Shown: piece by piece, positions 30,961 through 41,094 of the stretch | How positions within the stretch are numbered: the first letter of the stretch is position 1 | How the letters are laid out: every line of letters starts with the position of its first letter | Assembly: GCA_030220185.1 (NCBI GenBank) | Contig: JASPKZ010007296.1 | Location: 848,501-912,500 of the forward strand | Reading direction: 5' to 3' | Origin: Diploptera punctata | Taxonomy: Eukaryota > Arthropoda > Insecta > Blattodea > Blaberidae | Length of the DNA: 64,000 nucleotides | Position numbers and translations under genes: made by a program | The notes under the pieces: generated by a model | What the model was told of the DNA's origin: nothing | What the model saw: the letters and a program-made list of their open reading frames with translations, nothing else | Databases searched by the model: none

Positions 30961-32159
30961 AGTTCCAGTTGTAATGTAAAAAAAAACAAGATGTAACTGT
31001 GTTTTCATTGGTCGAATAACTATTTTATCTTTGAGCATGTAAGAAAATATAGTTGAAATAAAGAAAATAAAAGTATTATCTAGCACATGTATATATAATT
31101 TATATAGGAAAATTTTAAAATTGTAATTAATCATATGAACATTGTTATATTGTTACGCATGCAGAATACGTTGGAATTTCAGTTGTTTAAAATGGCCGGT
31201 TCTATATAATAAAATTATTTACAAACAGTTCAGTGAAAATTGTGCTACATTAGTTCTTTGAGGTTGTGATAACAGAATTTACAGGTGAGTCAGCATAGGG
31301 CATATATTTTGCTCGTAATGAAATTTTAAATAAGATTTGTTGACATCATGGAAAAGGCATAAAGAACGGATTAGGTAAGCACATAGACCAATATACTATC
31401 TGCTCTTAAAGTGATCCTCGTCAAAACAAAACCATGTGACCTGCTCGCTTTTCATTGGTTATTGACACCGACATACAATGTAGAAGCAATAAATATACGG
31501 AAAAGTAGTTACCTCCATTAAATTAAAAATACATCGTCTGAAAATACTTGTTATTCTTCTTAAATGACAATAATAATATTCAAAACACAGAAAATATTCT
31601 AAAATATATCTAGTCAATAATGACAACTTAAAATAGTTCAGTACATATGGATGATGTATTTGAGTCGTGCTTTAGTCAACAACATGGCTGAAAGTGTTGA
31701 GTCTTCTGTTGCCATCTAAAATTGTAAAACAAAGTCTGGCAAACCTTCGACTACTGGGTAAAAAAAACTTATTTTAAATGTATTTCACAACTTTAGTGAA
31801 AAAGTATCTAGAACTTCGAGGAAAAGTTATAGTGAATTTAACATGTGATGTTACCGGTGTGTCATGTGTAAGTATAATAGTGCTCGGAAAGAAGAAAACA
31901 CGTAGTAAGGTTGTAACTCCCAGTAAAAAAAGGAAGTGTAGTCATAAATAAATAAAGAAGAAATGTAAGTTCCTAATTATTGGTACAATTTTATCTTATT
32001 TCCTATAATATACAATGATGCCTAAAAACAATGTTTCTATTGATGACAGTTCCGTTCACATTTAAGTCATGGCAGGTGAAGTGGCAGCATGGTTATCACA
32101 ATAGATAATGGCGGTGAAGTAATATCCTATGCAAGTTTGTTTACATTACAACTGGAACT
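30961..32159. mobile_element. 1.2 kb TA-flanked inverted-repeat element
   Basis: AGTTCCAGTTGTAATGTAAA at 30961-30980 returns inverted at 32140-32159, with TA outside each end (30959-30960, 32160-32161). It contains a transposase N-terminal fragment at 31405-31960 that is also found, with different ends, at 49239-50060. Confidence 0.7.
31405..31960 (+). pseudogene. Tc1-superfamily transposase 5' fragment, paralogue of 49239-50060
   Basis: About 550 bp align with 49249-49800: CTCTTAAAGTGATCCTCGTC at the start, AACATGGCTGAAAGTGT at the ATG, and GTGAATTTAACAT.TGA.TT later. Stops come early (after about 14 codons), and the fragment ends where the coding part of the other copy continues. Function lost. 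Confidence 0.75.
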
Positions 32160-32411
32160 TAGCACAGAACTCATGTCGTTAACAATTTGATTTTAGAACA
32201 ATCAGAATAGGTTTATTAATTTATTATTGTACAGATGTTTTTTTATATATATTGTATACTGTATTGCATAAAATGTGTGAGAGAAGTGTAGAGTAAGTCA
32301 AATGTATGTTTGTGGAAGAGCTCATAATGCATTTTCTTAATTTGAAATGAATAAATATAATTTAACACATTTCTTTACATTTCATTCTCCATCATTTCCC
32401 ATTCCATTTTC

Positions 32412-32476
32412 CCTGTAATATAAATGCATATGTATAAATATATATATGTATATATATGTATATATATATATGTATA

Positions 32477-32546
<70 letters not shown>

Positions 32547-32552
32547 TATGTA
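32412..32552 (+). repeat. (AT)n microsatellite with TATG variants
   Basis: A long run of TA dinucleotides with scattered TATG. It produces false Tyr-Ile frames on both strands. Confidence 0.95.
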
Positions 32553-32559
32553 TAATAAA

Positions 32560-32860
32560 AATAATAAAAAAAAGTGGCTGGTTACATGTAATTTCATAAT
32601 TCGACGTTTGGGGGCGCTGTTGTACAATGTAATTTCAAATTTGGCGCTGTTTTTCATCTACCTGCTTCATAGTTTCTGACACCAGATGGCGTTGTTTTTC
32701 ATTTACCTGTTTCGTAATTTCTGACACCAGAGGTGCTGTAGTAGTATAGTTCTTCTTCTTCTTTTTCCGTTTAGTACCAGTACATGATATTAGATGTCAC
32801 TAGGCTACTTCTACACTAGCGCCGCTTGTGGCACATACGCAAAACTCACTCACCGTGGCA
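32560..32860 (+). repeat. Unnamed dispersed repeat, with internal 45 bp duplication
   Basis: The part from about 32670 matches 50935-51110 in inverted orientation (CACTAGCGCCGC.TGTGGCA and CAGATGGCGTT). A 45 bp unit with GTTTTTCAT.TACCTG and TTTCTGACACCAGA occurs twice in tandem from about 32644. Family unknown. Confidence 0.65.
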
Positions 32861-32879
32861 TCCCGTTATAATAATAATC

Positions 32880-33132
32880 CCTGACCAAGGTAGTACTAGG
32901 ACGGGAAAATTCGGTAAATTTTGCTTAGAGGCCTTTTCATTCAGGCTTAAGGATCTTTTACGAGCCTGAAAATCTTCAGACTCGGGATCCACGGCTTAAA
33001 GTCCCTCCTGGAGGACTCGCTCCTTGGCTTTTTCCATCCTAAAAAATCCATCGACCCCGGCAGGGTTTGAACCCGCGACCCCCGGGACCAGAGGCAAGGA
33101 GCATAATCAATCACTAGTCCACCGCGGCCGAT
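32880..33132 (-). repeat. SINE2 copy
   Basis: The minus strand starts at about 33132 with CGGTGGACTAGTGATTGATT and the B box GCGGGTTCAAACCCTGCC. It then gives the body with GGAGGGACTTTAAGCCGTGG and ends at CCTAGTACTACCTTGGTC near 32882. Head box A carries a small insertion (GATTGATTATG). Confidence 0.92.
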
Positions 33133-33269
33133 GGTGAAAATTATGCCACCGGAATTTGACAGCAAGTCAGATGGCGCGTAAAATAGTATCATCGCTCCGC
33201 CATCACAGATGTCTGCAGAAGGATACCTTTTGAGACTTTGTTTACAGTACAACATAATCTAAGGCCAAA

Positions 33270-33405
33270 ACCAGTATAGTACGAAATTAAATAGTAGAGG
33301 GGATAAGCATAAGGCATCTCCTTTCTTTAATCATTGTAAATTTGAAAAATATGTAGAAAATGCCTACCTGCACCCTACCTTTGTGCCACAGACATATTCA
33401 AATAA
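33270..33405 (-). pseudogene. LINE-A RT core fragment
   Basis: Antisense match to the GLKQGDALSPLLFN region of LINE-A (AAATTAAATAGTAGAGGGGA; GCATCTCC; CCTACCTGCACCCTAC). Short, isolated and broken. Confidence 0.75.
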
Positions 33406-33419
33406 GTGAAAATACGGAT

Positions 33420-33727
33420 GATACATGGATAATTACAATGAATCATGAACTTGGTGTACTTAATAAAAGTCAGGCACTCAGGAACTACGAAAATTAAGTG
33501 AATTCCTCAGCAAGTCCAATTTGTGATCCGATTTTGCTTGTTTACCGAATATTATATCTATTTTGGTAATTATATCTTATAGCTATACAAACTACTACCA
33601 TGTTTCATTGTGAGGAAACATAATTTGCAACCGGTACAACATTGAAAAAGGTTTCCACTAAAATATAATCTTCCAGAATAACCCCTTTCGCAGTGGTTTG
33701 ATTTTACTGATTAACTAACCTGATGTT
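33420..33727 (+). repeat. GCGGCCGCTAGAGC-family repeat, left of the LINE insertion
   Basis: The stretch matches 3350-3450 (AATTAAGTGAATTCCT; GATCCGATTTTGCTTG). It continues as the same repeat at 34897-35085 after the inserted LINE. Confidence 0.6.
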
Positions 33728-33740
33728 ACTTTCCTTATTC

Positions 33741-34883
33741 CACTGCCATGCAAATCTTAACAAATAACCCAAACATAGCATCTGAAATTGAGAAAACAGC
33801 AGTCACACAGTATGAAAAATTTTTAAGGCTACCCCATAATAACTGGACCCAAAGAAAACCACAAGTATGTTTAAAATCTCAGCAAAGCTTCCTAAGCATT
33901 GTACAAGAAATCAAACAGAAATTGCAACTTCCACATTCAAAAGAAAATATGCAGATGAGAAACAACCCTCTAGAATTTTTGGAAATCGAATATAACCTTC
34001 ATTTAACAGAAGACATCAAGAAATCTGAAACTCCTCCATATATTTTAAAACAAATGTCACTGGAAATGATAAATCTAAGATACCCAGCTCCTGAATGGAT
34101 ACATATTTTTACAGATGGCTCCAGCCTACCAAATGATGGAGGCACTGGTGCTGGTGCAGTATGTCCACTTTTTTCCTTTTATCGTAAACTAACACAAATT
34201 CAACAAACTTTGATGGCGAAATTCTAGCAATTTTCTTAAGTTTACAAAATCTTTTATATCACATCCAAAAATTTACAAAAGTTGTAATTCTATGTGACTC
34301 CAAAGCAGCCATTCTTGCTATAACACGAGACACAACACCCAAAAGCATCAAAATTATCGAATGTCACAAAATGATAAAACATTTATCCCGTCTACATAAA
34401 AAAGTTGTACTTCAATGGATTCCGGCCCATTGTGGAGTGACAGGCAATGAAATAGCCGATTTTCTAGCCAAGAAGGGTAGCAAATTGTTTCAAACACCCA
34501 ACTTCTGCTCCAGTTTCCTTTCACTCTATCAAAAGAATTATCTCAAATAAATACATCAATAAACTTAGAGAAGAATACACCACCAAACATCTGGAAAGGA
34601 ATGGGAAAATCTACAAGCTTATGACATTACTACATTACAAAGAAAATCTGCAGTAGCAACATTCAGACTGCTAACGGGACATGACTGCTTGAATAAACAC
34701 CTACACAGAATTGGCATAACAGATTCACCTAAATGCCCTTTTTGCAATTTAAATGAAGATATGGAAAGAAACCATCTCCTCCGTTGTCCAGCTTTTGTAG
34801 AAGAGACCAGCCTTTCTGCTAAATATTGGAGTGCAAGAGAGCGAATGATTTCATTATCAAGTGCTCGACATTAGATACCAACC
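33741..34883 (+). pseudogene. 5'-truncated RNase H-bearing LINE (I/R1/LOA-like)
   Basis: The first frame (33748-34227) leads to WIHIFTDGSSLPNDGGTGAG, the start of an RNase H domain (catalytic Asp in TDGS). After a one-base shift near 34190-34210 come NFDGEILAIFLSLQNLL (Glu), VVILCDSKAAILAI (Asp) and WIPAHCGVTGNEIADFLAKK (His and Asp), so all RNase H residues are visible. A final frame (34689-34874) has a Cys-Cys-His-Cys knuckle, CPFCNLNEDMERNHLLRC. The RT itself is gone. ACTTTCCTTATTC at 33728-33740 and 34884-34896 is a 13 bp target duplication, so it inserted into the flanking repeat. Clade assignment by domain order only. Confidence 0.9.
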
Positions 34884-34896
34884 ACTTTCCTTATTC

Positions 34897-35085
34897 AAAT
34901 GTTACATTCGAGTTTCGTTGCCAGAAATTATACATCCCGGCCTTTATAACGATTTTTAAAATCAGGAATTTCAAGTAAAGCTTCACTTCAGTAGGTCGGA
35001 TTTCGCTGATTTTTTAAGAATGCCTTTCTAGTTTTATTTCGATAGCACATAAAAAAATTGCTGCCGCTAGAGCTATGTTTAAAAT
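34897..35085 (+). repeat. GCGGCCGCTAGAGC-family repeat, right of the LINE insertion
   Basis: It contains GATTTCGCTGATTTTTTAAG and ends AAATTGCTGCCGCTAGAGCT near 35070, the family core. Together with 33420-33727 it was one repeat before the LINE arrived. Confidence 0.7.
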
Positions 35086-35184
35086 TCGCTCCATGTTAAC
35101 CCCCAACCCTGTTTTTGTTGATTACTTACTTTTCTGTAAAGATCTTGAACTTACTTTTCTGAAGTGATTGCCATAATATGTTGA

Positions 35185-35460
35185 TTTCCCCTCGCCGTAT
35201 TCGAGTGCAGATCTACACGACTTGCTCTGGTTTGAGTACCCATTAGGGAAGAACTCATCAAACGGAATTTCGGCCAGTATAGAACTGGAGCCCACCCAGC
35301 ATCTTAAAGAATTTGGGTAGCTATAATAAGTAGCTGCTCCAGGTTGAGAAAACCGGATATAACGGCTGGGGGGCTCCATATGTTAACATGTGTCACCCCT
35401 TTTCTAACTACATGATCGTTCCACTTCTGTGATTAACACATGTGAAGGGTACACGGAAAG
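35185..35460 (+). repeat. SINE1 copy, partly eroded head
   Basis: It starts CCTCGCCGTATTCGAGTGCA with part of the head deleted, then GCTCTGGTTTGAG for the B box. The body follows to CACTTCTGTGATTAACACAT. Confidence 0.85.
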
Positions 35461-35529
35461 AACAATCAAAGTCACATTTTTAATGTTTTGAGTAAATCCA
35501 ATTTTTAAATTTGAAACTCTGTTATTTAT

Positions 35530-35625
35530 TTAAATAAAACATTAGCTCAGAATAGGGATGTATGGAGAGCTTATGTCCGCGCGGCCATGAACCTACGGGT
35601 TCGATAGTGCCAGTGAATAAGTAAG
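35530..35625 (+). pseudogene. LINE-A extreme 3' end
   Basis: AACATTAGCTCAGAATAGGG to GGTTCGATAGTGCCAGTGAA. A short, fresh-looking tail copy of less than 100 bp. Confidence 0.88.
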
Positions 35626-35819
35626 TTATTTATTTAAATTTGTGTTTAGAAAAAATGTTTCAGTATGGAAATATTGCTCTGACATCTGTTTTGAAATTGC
35701 GAATTAATAATTTGACTTAAAGCTAGCATTGTTGTTGAATTTTTCAATAACGCTCCTTGGTGTAACTTTTTCCGGTGATAGAAAAAAACCCAGAGAAACT
35801 GAATATCAACAATTCAATA

Positions 35820-36475
35820 AATCATCATCATCATCACCATCCTGTATTAAGCCTGTTGACTCGTTCCGGTTTCATGAAATCTAGAATTGTTAAAATTGTT
35901 CAGACCGTCTTCTGTGTGGGCGTCCAACATTTCTCCTTCCGTGCGGTTTATAATTTAGCAATAATCTTGGAAATCTTCTTTCTGGCATTCTATCAATATG
36001 TTCTTCCAGTCGTTCCTATATTTAATTATTCGGTCTGTACGTTTGAAAATATTTAGTTCCTTTCTTATATCTTCATTTCTTTTCTTATCCAGTACAGTAT
36101 ATCCTGCTATATTTCTTAAAAATCGCATCTCAGCTGCTTCCAATCTTTGTTCTTGTCTTTTAGTGATCGTCCAACATTCTGATCCATACATCTCAATACA
36201 GGAACAGCCATTACTTTATAAAATTTAATTTTTGTTTCTTTTCTTTGTTTTTTAAGGGTTCTTTTAATAGTGCCACACATTAGATTAAATTTATTTATTT
36301 TGTCATTAATATCTTAAATTTTAACATAGAATAAATTGAAACCTAGATATTTAAAACTGTTCACCTATTCTAAAATGTTATTATCAATTACTATTTTTGC
36401 TCTTAAGGTATTATGTTCTTTAAATGCTAAAATTTTAGTTTTATTCTTTAAAATTTTTAAATTTTAAATGCAATA
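35820..36475 (-). pseudogene. LINE fragment of another family, 5'-truncated
   Basis: The frame 36191-35955 gives MYGSECWTITKRQEQRLEAA then EMRFLRNIAGYTVLDKKRNE, and further upstream FKYLGFNLFYVK and INDKINKFNLMCGTIKRTL, the region after the RT palm. A (CAT)n tail at 35821-35838 marks the 3' end, as in 9265 and 45010. Several frame breaks. Its 5' end abuts the 3' end of LINE-A at 36478. Confidence 0.82.
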
Positions 36476-36477
36476 AA

Positions 36478-37602
36478 TCAGTACAACTTACTTACTTACT
36501 CACTGGCACTATCGAACCCGAAGGTTCATGGCCGCGCGGACATAAGCTCTCCATACATCCCTATCCTGAGCTAATGCTTTCCAATCATTCCCTGTATAAT
36601 CTACTTCCCTCAAATCATAGTTAATGCCGTTCTCCCACCTCATTCTTGGTCTACCAACTGGGCGTTTTCCCTCTCGTTTTCCTACAAGAAGCTTACATGC
36701 ACGTCTTTCATTCCCCATACGCGCAACATGTCCTGCCCATCGCAGTCTACAAGACTTAACTGTTCTTATTATATCTGGCTTCCTATAAAGACCATGTAGT
36801 TCATTGTTATGTAGTCTTCTCCATTCACCTGTCTGTTCATCTCTCTTTGGTTCAAAAATTTTCCTAAGAACTTTATTCTCAAATACTTGTAATCTCCTTT
36901 CCTCCCTTAAAGTAATAGTCCATGTTTCGCACCCATATAATATAACTGGTAGAATAATAGTTTTATATATCTTCAGCTTAACGTTTTTTGAAAGGAGTTG
37001 GGACATCAAAAGTCTCTGCAATGCATAATAGCATGCATTTCCAGAATTGAGTCTATGTTTCATTTCTTTGTGCATCTCATTCCTATTTGTGATTATTGTT
37101 CCTAGGTATTTGAATTCAGCCACTTCCTCAAAATTTCCCTCATTTGTCATTAGCTATCCATTTCCATTATATAATGAATTTCTACGTGTGACCATATATT
37201 TAGTTTTACTGATATTTACTTCCAGTCCTAATTTCTTAGTGTTACTCAATAGTGTGTGAGTGTTGGCCTTTAGTATCTCCTCGGTATCGGCCAGTAGTAC
37301 TACATCATCAGCATAAACTGATAGCTTATTAATACCATTGAGTTGTAAGCCTTCCTCATTCTCTAAAGATTTAATGGCATGCTCTAGTACAAAATTAAAT
37401 AGTAGAGGAGATAGTGCATCTCCTTGCTTCAACCCATTCTGGATTTCAAAAGTGTCTGAAAACTGTTTGCCTACACGCACCCTACTCTTTGAGCCATTTA
37501 GACACATTCGTATTAGTCTAACTAACTTTTTAGGAATTCCGAACTCCAGCAGGATACTATATAACTTCTCCCTCTTAATTGAATCATATGCTTTTTTGAA
37601 GT
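36478..37602 (-). pseudogene. LINE-A, best copy: RT core to 3' end, one in-frame stop
   Basis: A single frame runs from about 37602 to 36509, broken only by TAG near 37152. Order: FKKAYDSIKREKLYSILLEF (RT block A Asp, directly at the truncation point), GLKQGDALSPLLFN, YADDVVLLADTEE with the catalytic Asp pair, then ISKTKYMV. After the stop come FKYLGTIITNRNEMHKEMKH, LYGCETWT, RRLQVFENKVLRKIF, LRWAGHVARM and GRPRMRWENG. The 3' end reads GGTTCGATAGTGCCAGTGAG plus a (TAAG)n tail. Reverse transcriptases of this kind copy their RNA at the nicked target. The endonuclease and RT fingers are missing through 5' truncation. About a dozen fragments of this family lie in the window; it is the most abundant LINE here. 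RTE-like clade is my guess. Confidence 0.93.
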
Positions 37603-37789
37603 AATAATAACAAAATTAATTTTATTCACAACAATGATCTTATTCCTTCACATACCTACTATAAATGAAATAAATTAAATTGAATTAGGTCGTTGTATTA
37701 AACCTCACCAGAACTTGGACTCTGTTCTTTCCATTAACCTGTGGACTTTGGTTGTTCTTCATTAGGCCTCATAATTTTAACGCCTTATT

Positions 37790-37975
37790 ACAGTGGACTA
37801 CGATTATTATTTTCGAATATAATCTTGCCATGGAGGTAGTTCGCAACCTCTTCTATCAAATTCCTCAAAATCTCGTTTTGCGAATTTTTGGACTATTGAT
37901 TGTTCTTTCCGTGTACCTTCATATGGTGTCGAGTTTGATTTCGAAGTAAATAGAAATTGCGGCCACTAGAGCATT
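37790..37975 (+). repeat. GCGGCCGCTAGAGC-family repeat fragment
   Basis: It ends AATTGCGGCCACTAGAGCAT near 37955-37975, the family core with one change. The upstream part is too diverged to delimit well. Confidence 0.55.
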
Positions 37976-38069
37976 AACAGACTATATATATATATATATA
38001 TATATGTTTATAATTAAATGTTTAACATTGAGCAATGCAGGCTTAATATGGTATGATAAGAAAAATAAA

Positions 38070-38139
38070 TGCCTGGACGGGATTCGAACCCGGAACTCTG
38101 AGTCTGTACCTCAGCGTGTTATCCGTTACACCTCCAGGC
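38070..38139 (-). tRNA. tRNA-like sequence, left arm (probably not a working tRNA)
   Basis: On the minus strand GCCTGGA and TCCAGGC form a perfect 7 bp acceptor stem. CTGAG/CTCAG form the anticodon stem with loop GTACAGA. CGGG-TTCGAAT-CCCG forms the T arm. The B box GGGTTCGAATCCC is consensus. The anticodon position reads ACA, which is unusual, and the molecule is about one base short (4 bp T stem), so a tRNA-derived module is more likely than a true tRNA gene. Confidence 0.55.
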
Positions 38140-38466
38140 GAATCAAATTCAAACACTTATTTTTCTTATATATGTATTATATTCTCCATTATTACTAGAT
38201 GTCGCGAGAACTCGGTCTTCACTGCCATCTAGTAGCTGACTATAACAAGTAAGCAAATTAAAGAGAATATTCTCTTGAACTCGGTCTTCACTGCCATCTA
38301 GTAGCTGACTATAACCAGTAAGCAAATTAAAGAGAATATTCTCTTTAATTTGCTTACTTGTTATAGTCAGCTACTAGATGGCAGTGATGACCGAGTTCTC
38401 GCGACATCTAGTAATAATGGAGAATATAATACATATATAAGAAAAATAAGTGTTTGAATTGGATTC

Positions 38467-38536
38467 GCCTGGAGGTGTAACGGATAACACGCTGAGGTAC
38501 AGACTCAGAGTTCCGGGTTCGAATCCCGTCCAGGCA
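38467..38536 (+). tRNA. tRNA-like sequence, right arm
   Basis: Identical in sequence to the left-arm copy at 38070-38139 but on the plus strand, so the pair points away from the centre. It has the same folds and the same odd ACA loop. Transcription from these internal polymerase III boxes would run out of the element. Confidence 0.55.
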
Positions 38537-38689
38537 AATATTTTTCTTATACCATATATATATATATGTGTGTGTGTATGTAATTTTTGTCATTTTTTTT
38601 TGTATCTACTAAGGATAAATGAAAATTTGTAAAGATATTGTTCAGAAATATGTCCATAGTTACAAGAAACGTAATAGCTTCTCTCTATT

Positions 38690-38850
38690 TTCACGGCGCG
38701 ATAGGGTTAGAAGGTTATTGGCTTACCATCCGGATGTGAATCTGGAAAGTGTTAATAGCAGGGGGTGGACGATCATCTAGTCGGTATAGGGGTGACATTT
38801 GGTCAACATCCCCCCCCCCAGCCATTATATATGTTTTGTCAGCCTGGTTC
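38690..38850 (-). repeat. SINE1 3' half
   Basis: Antisense of the SINE1 tail: GGCTTACCATCCGGATGTGA, GGACGATCATCTAG and a poly-C run where CCCCCAGCC is expected. The head is lost. Confidence 0.78.
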
Positions 38851-39089
38851 AATATTTTAATTCCTTGGAAAATCGCTTAAAGATTTTATATAGTAAGGCA
38901 GAGAACAGAATTATTGGATATGTGCCGAGGACGAAGGAGAATATAATAAAATAATAATGATATGGCGACCATGATGAGGGATATTAAGGGGAATACCATA
39001 CAATATATAAATGGACGTTGTGTAGAATATATGAACGTTTTTAAGTAAAAAACTTGAGATGAGATTATAAACAATGGCAGAATATATAG

Positions 39090-39365
39090 AAAAGGTAAAG
39101 CGATCTCACTACAGGCCTTAGGAGGCCCTTGGGTAATTGGAGATTAAGGTACCCATCTTCTAGTCAATCAGCATTAGATATCGGCAGGATTATCACCTCT
39201 GCGTAACACCTACCTTTATCCCCAGAACAAGCATGATGCTCAATTTTGTTAGAGGTTGAGTTGACCCCAGATTCATAGTGCTACAAGGGGTGTAGCCAGT
39301 TCATATCCTGGATTCATCGTTATTTGAACCCCTGACCTTCCGGCTTGTAGTGTATTGTCTTAATT
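39090..39365 (-). repeat. SINE6 copy with head
   Basis: Antisense of 44570-44815: CACTACAGGCCTTAGGAGGC at the tail side, CCAGAACAAGCAT in the middle, and GAACCCCTGACCTTCCGGCT at the tRNA-like head. Confidence 0.8.
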
Positions 39366-39369
39366 TAAT

Positions 39370-40139
39370 ACGCTACCCCCCCCCCCGAAAGAATGGAAAA
39401 GCATTGTTGAAAAGTCAAAAATTCACTTTGAGTTGTAATGCCAGTAGATGGATGAATAAATAAATGAATGAGTGTCAAGAAAAGTGTTGGAAATATTCCG
39501 AGAATGTGGCGTTATCAATGGCAGCATTTCCTCGCATGGAAGTCGGTTTCTGACATTTCCTTCAAGTTCTTGGTTGCGCACATTATTATCTCAACCCATA
39601 TATAACACACAGTATGAAGAGCCGACAAGAACTATTCATGAAAGAACATTTTTTGTTATCAATTTAACGTGTTTTATGCTTCCGTTCATAATAGCAAACA
39701 CTCAATAATTGCGCACTTTGTGCTTGCGGGCCATGGAAACGGTTTATTTAATTCAAGAGTCTGTTAGTCTTTAGATCTGTTTACAGCATATTATACAATC
39801 GTGTCCAACTCAGGGTAGGGTCGAGGGATGAAATGAGATGAAGCCCCTAAATTGTATGTGCAAAAAATATTGTATAGTATATTCACTTTTAGGTCGCAGT
39901 AATTAACAGAATGTCTGAAGACCACGGTTTGATTGGTTTTATTAGTATACGTTAGCCGTCTATGCATTCAAAAGTAGCCCATATTTTTAGTGAATTCCCA
40001 AGGAAACTATTGAGTTGTTCTCAAGAAAATATTTAAAAAAATACAGATCTTCACCTATCCTATGTAGTAGATAACGAAAATGACCAGGATTAAAATTTAT
40101 ATATAGGACTATAGGCTATGTGTGTAGCCTATATGCCCA
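39370..40139. other. No gene seen
   Basis: A poly-C run at 39377-39386 and ordinary sequence. A 78-codon frame at 39472-39708 has no family features. Confidence 0.4.
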
Positions 40140-40400
40140 TTATTGCTCTAGTGGCAAAAATTCTCGTTCCTTCGAAAACAAACTTGGTATATAGCAATTA
40201 ATTTAAAAAAAAGTAAGTTTTAGTTCTTTAACTAGCACCTGAAACGAACAATTAAAAATCGCTCTAGCGGTCGTAATTTTCGATATTTTACAACGAAACT
40301 TTATTTGCTTTTTAATAAACCGAAGAAGATATTCTCAAGAATCAGTGAAATCAGACCAATAGAATTGGGAGTTTATCAGAAACCCGAAATTAAAAATTAA
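40140..40400 (-). repeat. GCGGCCGCTAGAGC-family repeat, inverted, two monomers
   Basis: Cores read in antisense, ATTGCTCTAGTGGCAAAAAT (40141) and ATCGCTCTAGCGGTCGTAAT (40258), about 115 bp apart. The body includes GAAGAAGATATTCTCAAGAA and ATCAGTGAAATCAGACCAAT. Confidence 0.75.
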
Positions 40401-40874
40401 CTCTATCAATTATCATATTTGGTTTGTCGCAATATAGGCATATACCAAACAATTTAATTAACCCTTACATTAGCAATTTATCCTATAAGATACATTAGTT
40501 TAATTTATTTAATATATTTAATGAAGTAATGAAAAAAATAAATCGGTAGATATGATTCTAATTATTTTCAAATTATACAACAATACTCTATGCAAGTAGG
40601 TAATAACTTTCGGTTATGCATGATTTATTTTCATTACGGTCTGACACTTTTAAATAATCCGGTATCAGAAATTTAGTTTCTTTAATTTAACAAAATAAAT
40701 AGGCTATATAGGCAATTTCGTAAACTAAAAAAATGGAACCGTAAATAGATTTGATAAGGAATTCGTTTAATTTACAAAGTTCTTGTATGAATAACTTGTT
40801 TTCATCAATGACACCAGGTTGTCTTACGATTTTTCTGATATTGGCGGTATTGTAACCCATTTTTGAGGTTGGGG
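40401..40874. other. No gene seen
   Basis: AT-rich spacer. Confidence 0.4.
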
Positions 40875-41065
40875 CGCCTGGAAGATTACCCCGATAATAT
40901 GATGGTTAATAGGCGCCAGGACAGTCCTTACACTTAAACTTAACCTACATTCCAGATCATGGACGATCACAGCAAATCTTCAAGGAAACATTCCTGTTTT
41001 CTGAGCAAGAATCGAACCCGGGACCTCATGAACTGTAGTCAGAAGACCATGACGCTGGTCAAATC
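40875..41065 (-). repeat. SINE4 copy
   Basis: On the minus strand the head reads GACCAGCGTCATGGTCTTCT and the B box CCGGGTTCGATTCTTGC. The body has GTGATCGTCCATGATCTGGA and the end GGCGCCT. Relatives lie at 53525-53705 and 58970-59165. Confidence 0.85.
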
Positions 41066-41094
41066 ATCATCATCGATTGGATACTTGTCATTTG

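Larger units (their letters stand above)
38048..38554. mobile_element. Foldback element with a tRNA-like sequence at each end
   Basis: The two arms (38048-38276 and 38338-38554) are nearly perfect inverted copies. The centre of symmetry is at AGAGAATATTCTCT (38331-38344). A 69 bp piece beginning GAACTCGGTCTTCACTGCC is present twice in direct order on the left (38208, 38277) and once inverted on the right. Ends are TGGTAT...ATACCA next to TA-rich flanks. Each arm holds a tRNA-like sequence facing outward. Arm identity far above the neighbourhood suggests recent origin or gene conversion. Confidence 0.9.

Noticed and set aside
32382..32679. ORFs of 77-91 codons rich in Tyr-Ile
   Set aside because: Generated by the (AT)n microsatellite.
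38070..38536. Two ordinary tRNA genes
   Set aside because: Odd ACA loop, a T stem short by one pair, and strict placement in a palindromic repeat make a tRNA-derived module more likely. Kept as tRNA-like with modest confidence.
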